Shown here: positions 38,901-50,900 of the stretch, in pieces
Numbering within the stretch: the stretch's first letter is position 1
Layout of the letters: each line of letters begins with the position of its first letter
Assembly (NCBI GenBank): GCA_963971305.1
Contig: OZ020306.1
Location: forward strand, 6,688,842-6,752,841
DNA: 64,000 bases
From: Arcuatula senhousia
Lineage: Eukaryota > Mollusca > Bivalvia > Mytilida > Mytilidae
Reading direction: 5' to 3'
Made by a program: the position numbers and the translations under genes
The notes under the pieces: generated by a model
Told to the model about the DNA's origin: nothing
The model's input: only the letters and a program-made list of their open reading frames with translations
Databases searched by the model: none

Positions 38901-41900
38901 AACGGTCATATTTGCCGGACATGACCGAAATTTTGCCCTAAATGACCGAATAAAAATTCTCCCAATCGGACATTTTAAAATTTTATTATAAGCATTTTTT
39001 GACTTATCGGTCATATAATTGTTTAATTATCTTCCTGAGCATCCGGTCTTGTGGTCATTAATCTCATAATTAACACCTCCAGCAGGTGTCAAACCAGGTA
39101 AACATAGCCGTAGGGTTACGCTAATTACGCTGACCATGGCCACTGTATTTACCTATGGTTTTAATTAAATGAGTCAACTCATGTTATCAATCTGTCCTGA
39201 GATGCCCATTTTGTTTATTTAGAAATAATTTCTCATTATATCCAGTATTTATCAAAACATGTGCACACCAAATATTGTTTACATTTAATGGTGTTTGATT
39301 ACGCATGTGCGGAGAAAATATTTATTTTGCAAACATTCATTCACTGTATAGATTGTTTGATATCAATACAATCAATAATTGTTACTAATTTCATAATTAA
39401 AGTAACTTTTCTCATACATATGTTTATTTTGTAAACAGAACAATAAAGTGGTCCCAATTTATCTACATCCGGTGATTCTACTTTCACTTTCACTTTCAAT
39501 TTTTACATGAAAAATGAAAACAAAGAAATTTTTAATTATAAAGAGCCTTGACCTGAAATAAAAACGTGATCTTGATATTAAGTTCAACGTCTGGAATGTA
39601 ATGCACAAACAAACACTGCTTTTATGGATTTAAAAGGCGGATTTCCAGGGAGGCCAAGGAAAAAAAGGGGGAGGGGGTAATTGTAACATTTATAGTCGGA
39701 CAAAAATGACCGAAATTAGCTCAACAAATTTCCAGACCCTTGATATTGACATAACAATTCAGGAGTTAAAAATTACCACATTATTTCTGTGATGGCAGAC
39801 TCAAGTGCACTTTTACCTTACATATCTATTGATTGTGAGATCTTCTAGGAATTCTTGTCTTAGTTTGTATAGTTTGTTCTTATGTAATATCATATATCAA
39901 TCTACCGGAATGAAAACCGATAATAATCAATATCTAGAATAAAGGGTTTATTGTTTTGTAAGAACTAATATAAAGAAAATATGATGAAATAACTTCATTA
40001 TGTAGGGGTTAACAAGTAGTTTACAGAATAATCCTTTTTGGTCTGATTGTTTATTCTATTGCAATAATAGCTTCCGTTTGACCAATTTCTATAAAAGCAA
40101 ATTCTTATGGATTGGGAAAAGTTAAAATGCATTACTTTTCCAAAATCTTGCAACTTCAACTGACCATGATTAAGACAAAGAAATTAATGCTTTTATCATT
40201 TACTTAATATTTACCATAGAATTGAGCTATATCAAAAATTGCAATAAAAAAATGTATGTAGTTGCCCAGAAAATGTCACAGAATTTTGGTGTGCTACATT
40301 GAAACTGCCACAGAAAATGCTGGTACTACATTCCCCTAAGTAATAACGTACCACTGGAGGTTGTTTCTGTAATTCAGCCATATATTTCTCCAGGTTAACT
40401 CTCTTTCTCTTGTTAAGCTCGGCCTGTCTGTGCTCCATGTGGAGGGTGACCAGTTGTTTCTTCTCTGCTCTGTCAGCCTGTTCATAGCCACTGTATAACC
40501 TCTGGAATCTCTGTAAAGCACAATTATCAATATAAAAATGAGAACAATTCATTTCCTCTTTTTTTCCTCAACAAATGAACCATAAAATTAATGTGAGTAT
40601 ACATGTCTTTTATGAGGATTTTAATGTGTTGATAAGCTTATTAAAAAGGTATAAAGTTTGCTAATGATACTTCCTATATGGTAAAAACCAAACATAAACT
40701 CTAATTGCGATCAACAAACAGAGTGAGTCAGACATGAATGCTATTTGCCACTATAATGTTTTGAGGCATAACAAGTACTGATTGACAGAAGTAACTTTCA
40801 AGAAAGTAACTCATTTGTTTTTACAGTTTTTACAGTTTACTTATACACAATAAGCTATCAACATTACTTTTAGATAACAATTCAACTTTCATAATTTTGA
40901 TCATGTTAATAAATTTGGTAAAGCAAAAATATGGAGACATCAATCTAAGTACGGCTACCAAAATATTTTATAACATTGCGACTTTATATACTAATATAAT
41001 CAGGACATTTAGTAGGAGAGTGTAGATAGACAAAATTATATCAATTATCTAAATAAGAGAAATCACACCATTATTGTTTCTGTAGCGACATGAATTTTGA
41101 TGAGATGGAGTGTTATTATTGATCATATGGGCCAGGGCAATAACAGTTTATATCAGGTTAAAACCATTCTATCTAAACCAATTAGTTTATGGTAATGTAA
41201 TGCCGACAGTTGTCTCATCATCTTCCTTGCCTAGGGGGAATGTGTAAATGGAATGTTATTTGGGTTTCCTAGTATTTTTTCTACAAGAAATTGTTATAAA
41301 AATCAAATATGAACAGAAAATAAAATTTATTGTATGAGAAAGCATTTCATATAATAGTTCCTATCTATAATTCATATATTGATTATAACAAATGTATTTT
41401 TGAATCATGCATAACAAAAAATCTATAGAGTTTCAGCTTTGTGATCATGTATTGGTTTTAGTCTACAATCCAACACACATGCCTTGATGAAGAGCAAGGT
41501 TTTGACTGTTTAGAGGTAGAGGTAGAGGTTTTAGATTTTGCCGGTTGTGTTTTACCTGCATGATTTCAGTATTGAGTTTCTCAGCTCCTTTAGGGTTGCT
41601 CTCTTTCAGTTTGTTTACATTGTCTCTTGCCTCCTGCCATTCTTTCATCATCTGTAAAATAGGAACATATGTGCATAAAACGAATTACATGACAGATTAA
41701 CTTTATAAATACCCGTACCGAAAATATCTGTTTTTGGTGCAAGTGTATACATATCATTATTACATACTATTTTGCTTGAAATTGTTGAGCAAAACTTGCA
41801 GTGGTTTATAAAAAGACAATCTAATCAAGATCACCTGCTTGCACCTAAAAACATTCTACTAAAATTTTCTTAATTCGTCTCAAAGCGGTTCACAAACTAA

Positions 41901-44900
41901 TATCAGTGGTTATTGGAACGTGCGAACTATAAAGTATACGGCAGAAGCTGCTGTTCACCACTAACACAGTCTTTAAAATTGGCCACCAGCCAGGCTGATA
42001 AAAGGCTTTAGGGACATGTAAAATGTGTGTTGTTGAATGCCCGCTTGGCTTGTGAACAGCTATCATTTAACATTTCCATCACTACCCAACCATGTACTCA
42101 TTTACAGTTGAATGGACTGGAACGAAAAGGTGCACATCCAGTACAAGATTTCAGATTACACAATACAGGTACCCCTACGGCAGTGCACAGCAAACAGACC
42201 TGACTTAAACACCTGTTTTCAACTTAAAATTTGGCAATACAGGTAATAAATTTAATATTCTAAAAACTTATACCCATGATAAATTGTCCTGAGTCGAGAG
42301 AGAACTATGAATCTGTTTTCAAAATTTTGTTTTTTAAGCATATAAATTACCACACTGTGCAAGATAGATACCATCATGTAACTACTGCAGCAACAAATTG
42401 TTATTACATACAATATCTTTGATATCATCACAGAAACAACCTCTAGGTAGGTTTTGAGGAAATTGGTTCATACATTATTGATATCATGTCAAGATAAACC
42501 TTTGATTTCCTTTAATCAAAACAACTTCAATTTAATAATTTCTTACAATCTCGTTATACATATACTATAAGCAACTAATATGATGCAGGTTAAACCTGAT
42601 AAGCTCCCGCACATTAAGTCACTTTCTTATTTGAATACATGTATGGTACATGATACTTAAAATAAAAGAAAAAACTCATTATTTTAAATGGTAGCAAGAA
42701 ATGCAAGCTTTTGCATGATTATACAAAAGGAAAACACCTGCAAACAGAACAAGGGAGTGATTTTATCTTAAACATTGTAAACACCAAGTGATTAAAAACT
42801 GCATGTGGAATAGTGTAAACCAGCTATCCGATGTTCTTCCTAGGAATATCTTTTTTTATATCATTGACAGAAAAATCCAACATGGAATAGATTTGAACAT
42901 GCTTGAATTTTTGTCACGAGACCATTGGAAAATGTACTTTTTTTTTCATTCAAAAGCAAAAGTAGTAGTAAACAATAGCGTAAATTTTTTTCATTGAGTC
43001 GATTGGTTAAAGTACAAAAATGTACAGGTACATAAATTATCACGTGGTTTCTAAATATATATATATATATATATCATAATAAATAATAACAATAATAATT
43101 TTTTTGAAGTCCTGTATCCTGTGCTTGTTAGATAAATAAACATAAAATTGTCTGTTTGAGTTCATATTTTCATGTATTTGTCATTTTATTAATCATTTCA
43201 ATCAATGTAATCAATGTATGAAATTAATGTTAATTATTCTGCCTTAACGGGCGTCTTTGATTGACAATAAATATTTTGTTTTTTTGTATGGTAGTTTCTT
43301 CGACCTGTTAAACCATATATGGTAATAATAGATGATTTCGGACCTCGACGAAAGCACTTTCACTTTCATTTTCGAATGCAAACGCTGAGAATAAAATAAC
43401 AAAAACAATTCATGAGGCCGACAAGGTAATGTACTGACTGCTGGGCAAATATATCTGCTGAATTTTTTAAGTTATTCATTTTGACAAGTCAGCTTTCATT
43501 TTGTTTTGTTAGACGCGACGCGACCTCTAGCGATAGAATGGAACAATTCAATAATATATGCAAAAAGTCCTAATTTTAAACATTTTAAAACATATCATAG
43601 CTGAGAATACTCAGAATATTTATATAAATATAATAACTATGTATTTATTTTTTTTAAATGCAAATTACAAAATTGAAAATTAATTTTGCATTCCGTGCTA
43701 TTGGGTGCGGATTTTTGACTAGCTTATACGTGTTCCGGTTAAAGGCATCATTCTCTATCAATTTAGCTCCCGCGGAGCGGGAGCTTATGAACAAAGTAAA
43801 TGAAAGAACCTTAATGAGCACGCTCACATACCCCACAAGTCCACATTATGGACAGAGGTTAGGAATAAAAAAGTCAGAGTTGTTGTCTTTCCAAGTCGGC
43901 TCATTTAACAGGAAGTAAATGAGTGACACACCTGAAAATGTATCCCCCCTTATGGGATTCCTACCTGAAGCTACAAACAAAATATCAAAAGCCTATGATT
44001 AATAGTTGCTGAGAAATCTGTCATAAAATTTTCAACCCTAAAAATTTAGTGAAAAAAATCTAAGTCGGCTCATTTAACAGGAAGTTGCTGATCGACAGAC
44101 CTGAAAACGTAAATCACCATATGGGACCCCTCCTGAAGGGGAGCGTCTTTTTACCACAGGCCACCACATGCTACCACAGGCCACCACAGGCCTACCACAG
44201 GCCACCTTTTAAAAACATTTTACGATATAATATGATATATTTTATTGAAATATAGACAAAAATAAAAAAAATAAAAAAATTACATCAATATATATATGTG
44301 GTTTTATTCAGTTATATCCATGCTGGACCATGTTTACCTACCACAGGCCACCTATTGATACCACAGGCTACCTTTTTGAAACATTTTATGATTTAATATA
44401 ATATATTTTATTGAAATATAAAACAAATATCTCAAAAAATAAATATTTTAAATCAATATTTGTTGTTTTAATCAATTATATCATTATGTTTGCGTACCAC
44501 AGGCCACCTAATCATACAAAAGACTACCAAATTTATTTTCCCACAGACCAGCATCGAAGCCATACATGTATTCACGTATATTTGTTTTGTTAGTGCTAAG
44601 ATTATTAAGTTTACATGCCTTTTCTTACAATATTCCAAATATAGGAAGCCAATAAAATAGTAGCATAGGCTCACTAGTGCAAAGACCAAAGTATGAAATA
44701 ATTATTTATTCTTCCCTTGAATTTTTATTTTTTTTTTAAATTTATAATATTAAGTTAATTTTTTATTTGTGTTTTATGTATGTACTTTTTTATTTATTTA
44801 TTTGTTTTTTATGTGTGCACTTTTTTATTTATTTATTTGTTTCAATACACTCATGTTTTTGCTGACAGATGTCTGAATTACCTTGTACATATGTTGTTAA

Positions 44901-47900
44901 ATGTTAAAACAACATAAAGACCTTCAAATATCACATTCATTATTGGTCTTTACTCTTCTATGGTCTGTTTATTGTTTTTTGAAGTATCTACTGTGATTGG
45001 TCCTAACTGTTTCTAATATGTACAGTGTTGTTTTAGCACTTTTAATTGTCTGCCAGAGCTTGTCCGTAAAACAATACATATCTAGTGAAGACCTTTGAGT
45101 TAAAGCATGTTGTGTTCCTTATAGTTAAAACTACAGTTTGAAGCCATAAAGCGCTGAAATTCAAAATTATTGGTCCAATGTTACTCATCAGAAAACAAAG
45201 AAGATCACTTCAAATGGTTGAAATTACAATATTTGGCTAAGAGATAAAATATCATTGGTAGATTATATTGGTATATATGACAGCTAGATAATTCTCCTGA
45301 CTATAATTGTAATTCAATTACCTTTGTTATAAATTGGATAATTAACTTTCACGATATTTCATCCATTGCAATCATTTAAATTGGATTACAGGACAATTAA
45401 ATTCAATTATCCATTTAAATTGTAAAATTATTTTCATATTTACTTTATGTTTTATTATTTTTTAAAGTATTTTTGTTTTAACTTGTTTTTTTTTAGCTTT
45501 TGGATATTTTATATTTTTTTTAGTATTTTGTATATATATATCCAGATTAGGAATGAACTATGCATGCACGTACATGGGGGACTGGGAAAAGGAATTGATG
45601 AGAAGGACGGACAAAATACCGCTTCATTACTGGAGATATGTGGACGATGTATGGGGACTATGGACAGAAGGACAAGACCAATTGATTGAATTTGTAAGGA
45701 CTGCAAACAGTATACATCCTAGAATACAAGTAGAACTGCGATTTTCTGCCGATTTTATAGACTTTTTAGATGTTAAAACTTCAATCGAAAATGGATACAT
45801 TAAAACCGATTTACACACCAAAGAAACGGACAAACATCAATATCTACATATCAGCTCTAACCATCCGATGACAGTAAAATCATCAATACCGTATGGACTC
45901 GGGATTAGAATAAAAAGAATATGTTCAGACCAGTCAAATTATGAACACAGGAAGAAAGACCTACAAAAACACCTGCAGAAAAGGGGGTACCGACAAAAAG
46001 ATGTACTAACACAATTGGAAAAAGTGGACAAATTGGACCGGAGTAATTTACTGCAATACAATCAACCAAAACAGCAGGACAGAGTACCGCTTGTCCTAAC
46101 ATATAGCGATGCCTTACCAAATATACACGGGATTTTACGGAAACATATGAGCACACTCCACAAATCGGAAGACATGAAAAACGTTTTCCCAACTCCTCCT
46201 CTTGTTGCCTTCCGTAGAGACAAGAATCTACAAGAAATATTAGTTCACAAAAAACACAACAACATATTTTATAAGAAAGACAACAAGTGTGAACCATGTG
46301 GGAAAAAATGTGCTCTTTGTAAACACATCATAGAAAGCGACACGTTCTTAGGATCGGATAACATAGAGTACAAGGTCAAGGGATACATTAACTGTAAGAC
46401 GGCAAATGTTATTTATGCAATTAGATGCATGAAATGTCAAAAAACAGTTTATGTCGGACAAACTGGGGATACAATTTATCAACGAATGCTGCTCAATTTC
46501 TCGATGATAAGAACAAGGAAAGTAGAGACTGTTGCGGAACATTTTTATAGCCAGGATCACACAGTTGAAGACTTCAAAGTAATAGGAATAGAGAAGATCT
46601 TTGGAGATGAAACTTACAGAAAAGTCAGGGAATCGCTTTGGATAAAAAAACTAAAAACATTTCATCCGTCTGGATTAAATTTACAATTGGACAATTAATT
46701 CTATTAAATATGTTTAGAATCTTTACTCCACTTGATATCTCTAATTTATTCTAATTCGTTCATATTGTAACTTTTTGATCTTTGTAACGCTGTTTTTCTT
46801 CTTATGACGTTACTCTTTGTAACGTCAACGTTGTCAAGCAAATCCATGTCTAAATAAACTTCCGCTGAGGAAGGCCGTGAGGCCGAAACGTCCGGAAAAC
46901 TGTCATAGTTTTTATTATATATATATATATAAATAAAAGAAATTGTTGATTTTTGTCAGGAATTGAACAGAAATGAAAACAATAACAAAAAATCCCAGAA
47001 GATATTAGAAAAAATATACCTACCTTTTATATTCAGAGAATTCTTTGAAATAATTTAAAGTATTAAAAGTAATTGGTGAATAATTTTCATGAGAAAACTT
47101 CATATTTTGATTATATAATTATTTTTATTGCTTTAATAATTTAATTAAAGGATTATACAGAATACATGTGATTAATAGCAACACCACAGCTGTCATAAAT
47201 CTAAATTGAATTAAGTACATGTCTGTAATCATAATCAATAATCATCATAAGTGAGTCGAAATTAATTAATGTATTAAACTAGTTTAATTAAGATCAAAAG
47301 ACCAATGATAAGATAAAAAAATGAGTCTTATTAGAAAAACCTAATAAAAAACAGGAAACTTTGACACTGTATCATACAATTTTTTTAAAAGGTGGCCTGT
47401 GGTATACTAAGCAGGCCTGTGGTAGACACCTATTGTCGTGGAAAACGTTGGTAGCTTTGGACAAAACATGACAAAAACATGTAAAACTTGCTTCAAAACA
47501 CTTTGATACAATAAAATATATCATACAATATCATAACTTGTTATAAAAAGGTGGCCTGTGGTAGGACTGTGGTATACTAACCAGGCCTGTGGTAGACGCC
47601 CACTGTCTGTAGCAGTTGGTTGCTTTGGACAAAACATGGTAAAAAACATGCAAAATAGGCTTCAAAAACACTTAGTTACAATAAAACATATCATATAATG
47701 TCATTAAATGCTTTAAAAATGTGGCCTGTGGTAGGCATGTGGTGGCCTGTGGTAGCATGTGGTGGCCTGTGGTAAAAAGACATACCGCTCCTGAAGCTAT
47801 ATTCCAAATCTCAAAAGCCTACGATCAATAGTTGCTGAGAAATCTGTGACAAAAATTTTCAACCCTGAAAATTTAGTAAAAAAAAGTCTAAGTCAGCTCG

Positions 47901-50900
47901 TTAACACTTTCAGCCCTAAATAATTATTTTTCGCGGCATTTCACTGCCGAGAATATTTCTGCACGAGCAGACTGCCAGACCGGAATTAATTTCCACATGG
48001 TGCTCACTGACAACGTGTGTTTTGGAATTTCACGGTTTACAAGACAACTAGCGTGTTTTAGGACACGAAACTTACCAGTTTCTTATTAAAGTAACATGGC
48101 AACATGATCAGTATTATTCCAAAAAGATTGATTCAAAACTTTCAGATTTTGTACAAATTATTTTCGGGATTTTCACGGAGATCTAAAGTTTTACATGGGG
48201 TTGATGTTTCAACTCATATTTTCTTGTGAATTCGTGATGTTCTGTCGTAATAAACCACATACATTAGTAAAAATGTATATAAAAGCGATTGAAGATCAAG
48301 TGTTGCATGAAAAATCATTAGAAGTAATTTATTTACGTTTTATTTCAACACTGTAATTTCGGCGTTCTTTCGTCCGCCATTTTACAAAATGAAACTAGAC
48401 TGAAGAGAGACAACTCCAACGGTCATACTAAAAAGCGCCCAGAAGTGTTATATCCTTTCCAATTATTGTTATGACTCTAATGTCGATATATAGTGATAAC
48501 AAATTATAACAAGAGAGCTTGTTAATTGTCATCCTATAAGTTTTTTTATATGCTACAAGCATGGTGGAAAAAAAAACAGGTGAGAAAATTTTGAAATCTT
48601 CCGGTCACTCCCAATATAAAAGCAATTAACTAGTATTTCCAAAAAAATATTTTGAAGTAGTTTTTCACTATTTTTTTTTTTTTTTGCGCAAAATAAGTTT
48701 TAAAAATACTGTAATTTTCACATTTAAATTTTATTTACAATATACAAATTTTGGTTAAAAATAGCAATGATAAAAACACAAGTAGTTTTTTATGACACCA
48801 TTTTCTTGTATTCAAATACATGTAATTAAATTTCCATGTATGAATATTCCCTTTGTGTCTTAACTTGTGCAATATTAAAATTAGAAATATAATAATCATG
48901 AAAGTAACAAGTATACTAGAAATACTTTGTAAATCTTAATTGAATAAAAATATTGAATTATAAAGATGCCTCTTTTTTATTTTATTTTTTAATTTACATG
49001 AAATGATAGATTTAAAAAGAAATAATCATTTTTGTCACCATGCTGTGAAAGCTCAACACTGATAATGAATACAAAACATTTTATCAGTGTTCATTTTAAA
49101 TAAAATGTTGAATTAAAATTCATAGTAAATTTATATAGAATGACAAAAAAAAACAACCCAAAATACAAGAAGACATTTATGTAATAAATTAAGAGTATCT
49201 GTGTTTGTCAATGCATTGGTGTGAGAGTATATAAGATTCAAAAGTCCTGTGGAAAAATATACTTTTCATAAAAATTACTATTCCTGATTGTTTTTCATAT
49301 TTTTATGTTCACTTTTCTTGGTAGTTCATCTGCTTTTTCTTATTGTTTCTTTCAATCTACTAGTATTTGAGGTACTCCCAGTGTCACTTGTTGCAATGAT
49401 AGAGGTACATGTAGGTTTTACATGTACACCACTGAAACTTGTTAACCCCAATTTATACTCATTGGCTTTCAGGTCCTAAGGATTGTAATTACTCTGATAT
49501 ATACATTGTATATATATCTTTATTCTCTAATAACCATTACAAAGGTACAGAGAAATAGAAACAATAAGATTTTTATAATAATTTCTGCTTGTGGGTTTCA
49601 ATAACCATTCAGAACAGAGTCCAAGACAGAAATGAATGTATATAATTGATATCTCATTACACCTGGTATTGAAGCCATTAAACACCAATTATCTTTTCCC
49701 TGGTAATTCTCCCATTGAAGTCTCCCAGTTCCATATTTATACCCCAGTATTAACTTTTTAAAATAGATATAAAAGGTACAAGTCATAGGCATTATGCATA
49801 GGTTCAATGAAGCTTGTAAAACCTGTCATGCATTGTATGAATAAATAGACAATCTATGTTTTTTTAAAGCTATGGAAATGCCATCCTTCAATTCTTTTTA
49901 TCATTGCTCTACCAATCCCCTAAACCTTGGTACTAAATTAATTACTTTCATTGTCACCTTCAGAATCTTCATTGCACCCACTTACGTAGATCTTGTGTTA
50001 AGATTGAATCTGCAGGCTTTTAACTTTACTCATTAGGCAATCATATTAAGAACATTTTACAATACTGTTTTTTTTTAATTCAAGGTTAAAAAAGGTCCAA
50101 TAAAAAATCAGTAAGAAAAGAGAAGGGCTAATAACACTTTTATTTTCACATCCATGTAATCTAGTCTTCAATTTTACATTGAAGAAAGAAACAGACAATT
50201 AAACATTTTATTTATCTTTTATTTTTCAAATATAGAAATGACAGTGATAAATAAATAATAAAGAACAAATTTTCTTTGCTTTGATTTTTCATTAGATCAA
50301 AATGGTAACTCCCGTGAGCTTTTTAGTACGACTATTTATGCAATATCCATAACGACGTTTCCGGTAAATTACCAATTAATCTATTTATAGAACGTTTTCT
50401 TTAAAGCAATAAAAGACGACCTTTTCTTGAATCTTTGACAGCAAAATTATGATACTATTAAAAGAAAACACCAGCTGTTATCTTTAAACCTTTTACTAAT
50501 GTCGAAATGGATTTTATGACCCAATTACAGGCAATTAAATTTTGGGCAACATATCGCCGTCAGCAAGCACCTGTTCACTGGAATGAAAACTTTTATCAGA
50601 GAACAAAAACCTGTAAAAAATATTTTCAACCATCTCAATCCACCCCATAAGATTTGTAGATGTGAGGAAATTAATATTTTCTCCCTAAATTGCGAAATAG
50701 ACGAAAAAGATGTTTCAAACGTGAGAGAAAAGGATGTCCGCCATTTTAATTTTAGATTATAAAAAATTCCGACAATATAACATTCATATCTTTGAATCTG
50801 GCGGATCAAGTTTCCCTGAAATACAATTGTACATCAAGAATCACTGTAAAATGTTATTACTGCATAAATGGTAGTGGTGACTTGCATATATTTCAATATT

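Larger units (their letters stand above)
45540..46935 (+). mobile_element. 5'-truncated Penelope-like retroelement
   Basis: It begins abruptly in the middle of the reverse transcriptase next to a (TA)n tract and ends after a hammerhead-like motif in another (TA)n tract (46915-46932). The TA runs at both ends suggest insertion into a TA microsatellite. It sits inside the foldback element. Confidence 0.8.
44139..47784. mobile_element. Foldback-like transposon with long inverted arms
   Basis: Left arm (gggagcgtctttttaccaca...) and right arm (reverse complement cggtatgtctttttaccaca...) are inverted and built from modules of taccacaggccacc plus an AT-rich segment with tgatatattttattg. Flanking 9-base duplications CTCCTGAAG lie at 44130-44138 and 47785-47793. 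No transposase is visible. Long modular arms are typical of foldback elements; the 9-base duplication fits Mutator-like or foldback/P-like families. A Penelope-like retroelement lies inside. Confidence 0.8.

Noticed and set aside
45447..45689. Hydrophobic frame just upstream of the Penelope fragment
   Set aside because: Translation of AT-rich low-complexity DNA; it overlaps the real frame in another phase.
45905..46297. 130-codon minus-strand frame
   Set aside because: Shadow of the Penelope reverse transcriptase/endonuclease frame on the plus strand.
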